Of a stretch of 46,275 bases of DNA, positions 41,333-46,275 are shown in pieces; the stretch's first letter is position 1, and each line of letters begins with the position of its first letter. The notes beneath the pieces are model-generated. The model was not told the origin of the DNA. It did not search any database and saw nothing but the letters and a program-made list of their open reading frames with translations. Location of the stretch: contig JAETOJ010000033.1 in the NCBI GenBank assembly GCA_021768085.1, forward strand, positions 1 through 46,275. The letters run 5' to 3'. Both the position numbers and the translations under genes were made by a program. Source of the stretch: Bacillota bacterium (lineage in GTDB: Bacteria > Bacillota > Clostridia > Oscillospirales > Oscillospiraceae).

Positions 41333-44300
41333 CCTGTTCCTCCTCCTCCTGGCGGGCCAGCCATGCCCAGAATTCCGCCGCCCGCACCCCCCGGCGGTAG
41401 CGCCGCTTGTCCCCGCAGCCCTCCTCGAAGTGGCAGGCCGCCCGGTAGTCGCACCAGCGGCAGGGATTTTTGTCCGCGTTGTGCCAATAAGGGTCTGCGT
41501 CAATGTTGCCCGCCGCCAGCTCCCCGGCGGCCCGTTTCAGCGCGGCGGTGATGTACCCGTCCAGCGCCTCCAACTGCGGCCCTGTGGCCAAGGCATCCCC
41601 GCCCCCTCGGCCCGTCCCCACAGGCAGGAAGCGGAAGCCCCCGGCCGTGTGCTCCATGGCGGACAGCACGTCGGGATCGTCCAGCACCAGCCCCTGCCGC
41701 CGCAGCAGTCTGTCCCGGCTCACCTGGATCTCCTCCTCGGTCATGCCCCGCTCGCCATCCACCAGGGGCGTCCGGGCGGGCACGTACAGCACCCCGGCGG
41801 GGGCGATCGCCCCGGGGCCCAACACTCGCTCCCCCTCCCGGGTGAGGGCAAACAGGTAGAGCAGCATTTGCAGCCCCCGGCCGTCCTCCACGTCGGAGAA
41901 GTCGAAGCTCTTTTTCCCCGTCTTGTAGTCCACCACCCGGAGGTAGCGCGTCCCGTTGTGCTCCCACTGGTCCACCCGGTCCACAAAGCCGCCTAAGCGC
42001 AGGCGCACGCCGTTTTTCACCTCCACCGGGGGCAGCTCCCGGCCCGGACCGAAGCCCAGCTCGAAGGCGGCGGGGGTGAAGTCGGACACGGACAGCTCCG
42101 CGCACACGCTCCGGGCCACCGCCAGCGCCGCCTGCTTCATCCGGGTAAAGAGGTGGCGGAACCGGGCCGTCTCCCCCTCCAGCCCCGCCAGCGCCTCCCG
42201 CTCATAGCGATCCGCCGCTGCCCGGGACAGCCGCTCCACCGCCGCCTCATCGTTCAGGGCGGCGCCCTCCTCTTTGGCCCCCCGGAGGGTGTCCTCCAAA
42301 ACGGCGTGGACGAAGGTGCCGTAGTCGGTGGCCCGGAAGGCCGCCCGCTGCCGGGGTTTGGCCTCCAGCCCGAACCGCAGGAAGTAGTTGAAGTGGCAGG
42401 AGTTCACCAGATCCAGCTTGGTGGCGGACATGGGCACCACCGGCCCGAACAGGGCGTCCACCGCCGCCCGGGACAGCCGCCCCCGCCGCCAGCCTGACGC
42501 GCCCTCGATGCGCTCCACCCGCTCCCCAAGGCCGGGGATCTCCTTCAACGCCGCCGCCACCAACCGATCCCGGCCCGCCAGCTCCAGCGCCGCGTCCGGG
42601 GCGGACAGGCGGGCCAGGGGGTCGGCCCCGTCCCGCACCGGCTGGTCCGGGAACAGCGCCCCGATGCGCTCCCACAGGAAGCAGGGGGTTTTTCGGTTGT
42701 CCCCCGTCCCGGCGGAAAAGCTGACGTACAGCCGCTGGGACGGGCGGCAGCAGGTCTCGTAGGCGATGGTCATCTCCCGGCGCAGCTTGTCCTCCTGCCG
42801 GGGGGCCAGCTCCACCTCCAGGGCGGACAGCGCGTCCCGATCCTGGTCGGTGAACAGCCCCGGGGACAGAGCGCAGTCGGGGATGGCGTTGCTGTCCGCG
42901 CCTAACAGGAACAGCACCTTGACCTCCTTGTGGGCCATCCGGGGGGCGTCCCCCACCGTCACCGCGTCCAGGGAGACGGGAATGGCCCCCACGTCGTACT
43001 GGCTGAGCACCAGGGAGAACAGCCGGGAGAACTCGTCCAGCTCCATCTCCCTGTCCCCCAGCAGCAGGGTGCACTGCTCCAGCCCCCCCACCAGGATGTC
43101 CCACAGCTGGCGGTACTGGGCGGCGGTGTTCCGATCCCCCCGCCGCTCCAGCCCGTCCGCCCGCTGGGCCAGCCGGGTGGGCAGATCGATGTCCTCTAAG
43201 AATTGGTACAGGGCCAGGGCCCGTCCCCGTCCCGTCTTATCCGGGTTTTTCCGCAGGGACTCCAGCGGGGCGATGACCCGGCGGCGCAAGCTGTCCAGCC
43301 AGGCCACATGGGCCCTGTCTTCGTCGGAAAACTCCCGGCCGTAGCCCTCCGGATGCATCTCCCAGGGTTTTTTCCGCGTCCAGGCCGAACCCTTCAGATC
43401 CCAGGTGAGCGCGTAATTTTCCAGCAGATCCCGCTCTTCCTCCGTGATCCCCGTCAGCCCGGTCTTCAGGTAGCGGAACAACTCCTCATAGGGGTAGTCC
43501 GACCCCGCCGCAGCCAGGGCGGAGGTCACCAAGGCCAGCACAGGCTTGGCCAAAATGTCCTCCATGGCAGAGCGGAACACGGGAACCCCGTAGCGCTCAA
43601 ATACGCTGTCGATGAGCTCCCCCCAGCCGTCCATCCTCCGGGCGCACACGGCGATATCCCGGCAGCGGTAGCCCTCCTCCCGCAGCAGGCGCAGGATCTC
43701 CGCCGCGCACCACTCTGCCTCCTGCCGGGGATCCCCGGCGGCGATGCGGGTGACCGCGCAGTCCCCCGCCCAGGGTCCGTCCGGCAGGGGGCCGAACAGG
43801 TGCTCCTCCAAAAAGGCCAGGGAGGGGTGGCGGGGCAGGGGGCGGGCCAGCGTCTCCCGCCGGACGGGGAGGTTATTGGCTTTCGCCAGCCGCTCCAGCC
43901 GTCTGGCAGCCCGGAGGGCGGGCTGGAAGATCCCCGCCGGATCGTCCCCGGGGTCACACACAAAGGCGGCGGTGAGCTCCCCCTGGGCCATGAGCGCGGA
44001 CAGCACCCCCTCCTCCTGGGGGGTAAAGTCGGTGAAGCCGTAGACGTAGAAGGCCATCCCCGACCCCCAGCGCGTCTCCTCCAACTGGCGGGCCAGACGG
44101 TCGAGACGGCCCCGGGGGTCGGCGCGCCCCTCCGCCTCCAGCGCCCGGTAGGCGGCGTAGATGAGCCCCAGATCCCGCAGCTTGTCCCCCTGCCGACCCC
44201 CCAGCTCCTCCCCGGCGGCCATGAGGGCCTCCGGCTCCACCCGGTAGGAGCGGCACTCGTCCACCGTGGCCAGCAGATCCGTGAGAAAGGCGGGCTTTCG

Positions 44301-44624
44301 GGAGGGAGCGCGGTAGGTGCTCAAAGCGTCCGCCACCCGGCCCAAGGCCGCATACATCAGCAGCATCCGCCCGCCCCCGTCCAGCATGGGGGCAGCCCCG
44401 CCCCCGGCGGCGTCGGTGAGCCGCCCGGCAAGCCTTGTGAAGGACAGCACCTCGCAGTCCAGCAGCGCCCCGGCGGGAAGGGCGGCGCACATAGCCCGCT
44501 CGCTCTCGTGGGAATACTGCTCGGGCACAATGAGCAACCGGCGGCGGGCGGGGGAGGCCCCCATCCGCTCCAGCAGCTCCCCCCGGATATCCTGCCCCGC
44601 CCGGGCGTACAGCAGCGTCAGCAT
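41322..44624 (-). CDS. addB: AddB subunit with degenerate Walker A
   Basis: 1100-aa partner of AddA. The C-terminal nuclease carries 'RVVDYKTGKKSF' near 890, and the iron-sulfur cluster cysteines are at 'VNSCHFNY' near 745 and 'NPCRWCDYRAACHFEEGC' near 1055. The N-terminal UvrD-like fold is present ('RRLLIVPEQYSHESERAM' near 30), but the place of Walker A, GRSGSGKT in B. subtilis, reads ARAGQDIR, lacking the Lys-Thr. ATG 44624 has AAAGGGGG upstream; ORF extension to 44690 is not supported. Confidence 0.94.
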   Translation of the reverse strand: MLTLLYARAGQDIRGELLERMGASPARRRLLIVPEQYSHESERAMCAALPAGALLDCEVLSFTRLAGRLTDAAGGGAAPMLDGGGRMLLMYAALGRVADALSTYRAPSRKPAFLTDLLATVDECRSYRVEPEALMAAGEELGGRQGDKLRDLGLIYAAYRALEAEGRADPRGRLDRLARQLEETRWGSGMAFYVYGFTDFTPQEEGVLSALMAQGELTAAFVCDPGDDPAGIFQPALRAARRLERLAKANNLPVRRETLARPLPRHPSLAFLEEHLFGPLPDGPWAGDCAVTRIAAGDPRQEAEWCAAEILRLLREEGYRCRDIAVCARRMDGWGELIDSVFERYGVPVFRSAMEDILAKPVLALVTSALAAAGSDYPYEELFRYLKTGLTGITEEERDLLENYALTWDLKGSAWTRKKPWEMHPEGYGREFSDEDRAHVAWLDSLRRRVIAPLESLRKNPDKTGRGRALALYQFLEDIDLPTRLAQRADGLERRGDRNTAAQYRQLWDILVGGLEQCTLLLGDREMELDEFSRLFSLVLSQYDVGAIPVSLDAVTVGDAPRMAHKEVKVLFLLGADSNAIPDCALSPGLFTDQDRDALSALEVELAPRQEDKLRREMTIAYETCCRPSQRLYVSFSAGTGDNRKTPCFLWERIGALFPDQPVRDGADPLARLSAPDAALELAGRDRLVAAALKEIPGLGERVERIEGASGWRRGRLSRAAVDALFGPVVPMSATKLDLVNSCHFNYFLRFGLEAKPRQRAAFRATDYGTFVHAVLEDTLRGAKEEGAALNDEAAVERLSRAAADRYEREALAGLEGETARFRHLFTRMKQAALAVARSVCAELSVSDFTPAAFELGFGPGRELPPVEVKNGVRLRLGGFVDRVDQWEHNGTRYLRVVDYKTGKKSFDFSDVEDGRGLQMLLYLFALTREGERVLGPGAIAPAGVLYVPARTPLVDGERGMTEEEIQVSRDRLLRRQGLVLDDPDVLSAMEHTAGGFRFLPVGTGRGGGDALATGPQLEALDGYITAALKRAAGELAAGNIDADPYWHNADKNPCRWCDYRAACHFEEGCGDKRRYRRGVRAAEFWAWLARQEEEEQDGH

Positions 44625-44750
44625 GACCCCGGCCCCCTTTCGCGTTTTTTCTCCATGGCAACAACCGGGCGCGGAAAAAGCGGTTGACAAACCGGCCCGT
44701 ATCTCTTTCGGGATATTATTATATCAAAAAGGGGCGGGCAAAAAAAGCGG

Positions 44751-44779
44751 TTGACAAACCGCGCCCCATCTGATATGAT
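44751..44779 (+). promoter_or_regulatory. Promoter of infC-rpmI-rplT
   Basis: -35 TTGACA (44751-44756), 17 bp, -10 TATGAT (44774-44779). AAAAGCGGTTGACAAACCG also occurs about 70 bp upstream (near 44676), where the spacing to TATTAT is too long; the minus strand there offers TATAAT for addB. Confidence 0.75.
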
Positions 44780-44785
44780 ACTTGG

Positions 44786-44930
44786 GCAAAAGGAAGCAGG
44801 AACGGCGCCGCCGTCCTCACCTCCCGCCGCGGGCGAAGGGGTTAACATGGTGAGCTCTCCACAGGATTGGTGGGGGGCTTGTTGTGGACGTGGGCGCCTT
44901 CGCGCTCACGTTTTGACGTTTTTGAGGAGG
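44786..44930 (+). promoter_or_regulatory. infC leader with attenuator-like terminator
   Basis: A ~145-nt leader. CGTGGGCG...CGCTCACG (about 44887-44910) followed by TTTTGACGTTTTT looks like an intrinsic terminator before the ribosome site; an upstream TCCACA...TGTGGA pairing could compete. L20-dependent attenuation of infC operons is known in Firmicutes; that it acts here is inferred. Confidence 0.6.
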
Positions 44931-44933
44931 TGC

Positions 44934-45467
44934 GTGACCATAGCAAGTACGGCTCATCAGATCAACGAGGAAATCCGCGACCGGGAGGTGCGGCTCATCG
45001 GCGCCGACGGCGCGCAGCTGGGCGTCATGTCCGCCCGGGAGGCCCAGGCACGCGCCGACGAGGCCGGGCTGGACCTGGTGAAGATCTCCCCCACCGCCAC
45101 CCCCCCCGTGTGCAAGCTCATGGACTACGGCAAGTTCAAGTTTGAGCAGGCCAAGCGGGAGAAAGAGGCCAAAAAGAACCAGCACGTGGTGGAGGTCAAG
45201 GAGGTGCGGATGTCCCCCGGCATCGACATCGGTGATTTCAATACCAAGCTGCGCAACGCCCAGAAGTTTCTGGGTGAGGGGAACCGGGTGAAGGTCACCG
45301 TCCGCTTCCGGGGCCGGGAGATGGCCCACACCGACATCGGCCGGAAGCTGCTGCTGGACTTCGCCGAGCAGTGCGGCGAGCTGGCGGTGCTGGACAAGGA
45401 GCCCAAGCTGGAGGGCCGGCACATGAGCATCTTCCTGTCCGCCAAGAGCGCGAAAACCAATAAGTGA
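44934..45467 (+). CDS. infC: Translation initiation factor IF-3
   Basis: About 177 aa; N-terminal domain 'INEEIRDREVRLIGADGAQLG', linker, and C-terminal 30S-binding domain 'VKVTVRFRGREMAHTDIG'. It keeps subunits apart and proofreads the start codon. The start is unusual: AGGAGG (44925-44930) is only 3 nt from GTG 44934 but 9 nt from ATA 44940, which directly precedes ASTAHQINEE. IF3 genes commonly use AUU/AUC/AUA so IF3 can repress its own synthesis, so ATA is a real candidate. The ATG at 44847 lies in the leader. The gene heads the infC-rpmI-rplT operon. Confidence 0.96.
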   Translation: MTIASTAHQINEEIRDREVRLIGADGAQLGVMSAREAQARADEAGLDLVKISPTATPPVCKLMDYGKFKFEQAKREKEAKKNQHVVEVKEVRMSPGIDIGDFNTKLRNAQKFLGEGNRVKVTVRFRGREMAHTDIGRKLLLDFAEQCGELAVLDKEPKLEGRHMSIFLSAKSAKTNK

Positions 45468-45518
45468 TCCCCCTGCGGCATACGCCGCGTATCAACTTAC
45501 GAAAAGGAGACAACCGCC

Positions 45519-45722
45519 ATGCCTAAAGTCAAAACCCACAGCGGCGCCAAGAAGCGCTTCAAGCTGACCAAGAACGGCCAGGTCAAACGGGCCCACGCCA
45601 ACAAGAGCCACCTGCTCAACGGCCACGGCAAGACCCGCAAGCTCAAGAGGAGCCTCCGCAAGGCCGGCTACGCCGATGTGACCAACGCGGCCACCATCAA
45701 GCGCATGATCCCCTATAAATAA
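45519..45722 (+). CDS. rpmI: 50S ribosomal protein L35
   Basis: 67-aa basic protein with the L35 pattern '[17 protein letters not shown]' and '[14 protein letters not shown]'. It is part of the large subunit. ATG 45519 follows AAAGGAG; 51 bp after infC and 40 bp before rplT in the standard operon order. Confidence 0.98.
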   Translation: MPKVKTHSGAKKRFKLTKNGQVKRAHANKSHLLNGHGKTRKLKRSLRKAGYADVTNAATIKRMIPYK

Positions 45723-45762
45723 GGGAACCCACATTTTACTCAATACAGGAGGCTGAACAGAT

Positions 45763-46119
45763 ATGGCACGTGTGAAAGGCGCGATGATGACGCGCAAGAG
45801 AAGGAATAAGATCCTCAAGCTGGCCAAGGGCTACTGGGGCGCCAAGAGCAAGCACTTCAAGATGGCCAACGAGCAGGTGATGAAGTCCCTGCAGTACGCC
45901 TACGTGGGCCGCCGGCTGAAGAAGCGCGACTTCCGGCAGCTGTGGATCGCCCGGATCAGCGCCGGCTGCAAGATGAACGGCATGAACTACTCCACCTTCA
46001 TGCACGGCCTGAAGCTGGCCAACGTGGAGATCAACCGCAAGATGCTGGCCGAGCTGGCCGTCAACGACAAGGCCGCCTTCACCCAGCTCACCGAGCTGGC
46101 CAAGGGCAAGCTGGCCTAA
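45763..46119 (+). CDS. rplT: 50S ribosomal protein L20
   Basis: 118-aa basic protein, typical L20 ('[20 protein letters not shown]', '[10 protein letters not shown]', '[10 protein letters not shown]'). It is needed early in 50S assembly and in many Firmicutes binds the infC leader to repress this operon. ATG 45763 follows AGGAGG. Confidence 0.98.
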   Translation: MARVKGAMMTRKRRNKILKLAKGYWGAKSKHFKMANEQVMKSLQYAYVGRRLKKRDFRQLWIARISAGCKMNGMNYSTFMHGLKLANVEINRKMLAELAVNDKAAFTQLTELAKGKLA

Positions 46120-46132
46120 CAACGAAACACCG

Positions 46133-46200
46133 AAGCGCCCGGTCGAATGACCGGGCGCTTTCAGCCTGTCGAAAAAGTCTGCCGTGGGGCAGACTTTTTC
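46133..46200 (+). terminator. Two tandem terminators after rplT
   Basis: AAGCGCCCGGTC (46133-46144) with GACCGGGCGCTT (46149-46160), then GAAAAAGTCTGCC (46171-46183) with GGCAGACTTTTTC (46188-46200). Confidence 0.9.
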
Positions 46201-46235
46201 ATATTTATGAGGTAAAATAGAGCAGGGTGAGAAAA

Positions 46236-46275
46236 ATGATGGAAAAGGGGAAAATGGAGCGGGACGTGGTGGAAC
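46236..46275 (+). CDS. Start of an unidentified gene, cut by the window end
   Basis: ATG 46236 (or 46239) follows AGGGTGAG, and TAAAAT (46212-46217) could be its -10. Only about 13 codons (MMEKGKMERDVVE) are visible, too few to name. Confidence 0.4.
   Translation, partial: MMEKGKMERDVVE

Overview
The window looks like chromosomal DNA of a GC-rich, spore-forming, anaerobic Firmicute, most likely in the Oscillospiraceae (Flavonifractor/Pseudoflavonifractor-like). This is inferred from the germination protease gpr, reverse rubrerythrin with a Fur/PerR-type regulator, an S-layer-homology protein, the ECF thiamine transporter ThiT under a TPP riboswitch, AddAB instead of RecBCD, strong AGGAGG ribosome sites and TTGACA/TATAAT promoters. 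No rRNA, tRNA, prophage, CRISPR array or recognisable transposase is seen.

Layout. 1-5000: a possibly 5'-truncated ABC-2-type permease, a 45-aa protein, an HD-domain protein, a small-RNA/25-aa-ORF locus, a Cof-type HAD phosphatase and riboswitch-controlled thiT. 5000-10300: an M23/LysM/G5 cell-wall peptidase behind a WalR-type box, a small membrane protein, then rpsO-pnp. 10300-14900: an accessory block in which two paralogous divergent XRE / ribbon-helix-helix modules and three copies of a palindromic repeat surround a two-gene operon (metallophosphoesterase plus a ParB-like/BMP fusion). 14900-20100: lepA, an SGNH-like/MBOAT acetylation pair and a broken XRE regulator gene. 20300-24170: pta, rpsT, gpr, a Fur/PerR regulator and rubrerythrin. 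24300-30540: a 1064-aa Sel1-repeat protein, rpoN, and a transglutaminase/SLH surface protein. 30540-37430: a structured-RNA locus, psuG-psuK (pseudouridine catabolism, psuK with a fused DNA-binding domain), a RibD/DHFR-like reductase, a DUF2089 regulator plus membrane protein, and a TrpXYZ-type ABC transporter. 37700-46275: addB-addA, then infC-rpmI-rplT behind an attenuator-like leader.

Most notable signals. (1) Three unrelated genes (thiT 3' end, lepA 5' end, pta 3' end) each have a terminus duplicated with synonymous codon or stop changes on the two sides of a hairpin repeat; at lepA and pta the repeat bodies are related and the target site is also present in inverted orientation. (2) The second XRE/RHH module sits inside a ~1.1-kb unit bounded by ~75-bp near-perfect inverted repeats without a transposase. 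(3) A consensus promoter drives a putative ~100-nt RNA that converges on, and overlaps, the 3' end of a 25-aa ORF, an arrangement like type I toxin-antitoxin loci. (4) A locus at 30.7-30.9 kb carries good promoters on both strands over one strong stem-loop and may encode a 6S-like RNA.

The core genes are mostly housekeeping (translation, RNA decay, recombination repair, acetyl-phosphate metabolism). All functional statements come from sequence motifs and family knowledge; no database search was possible.
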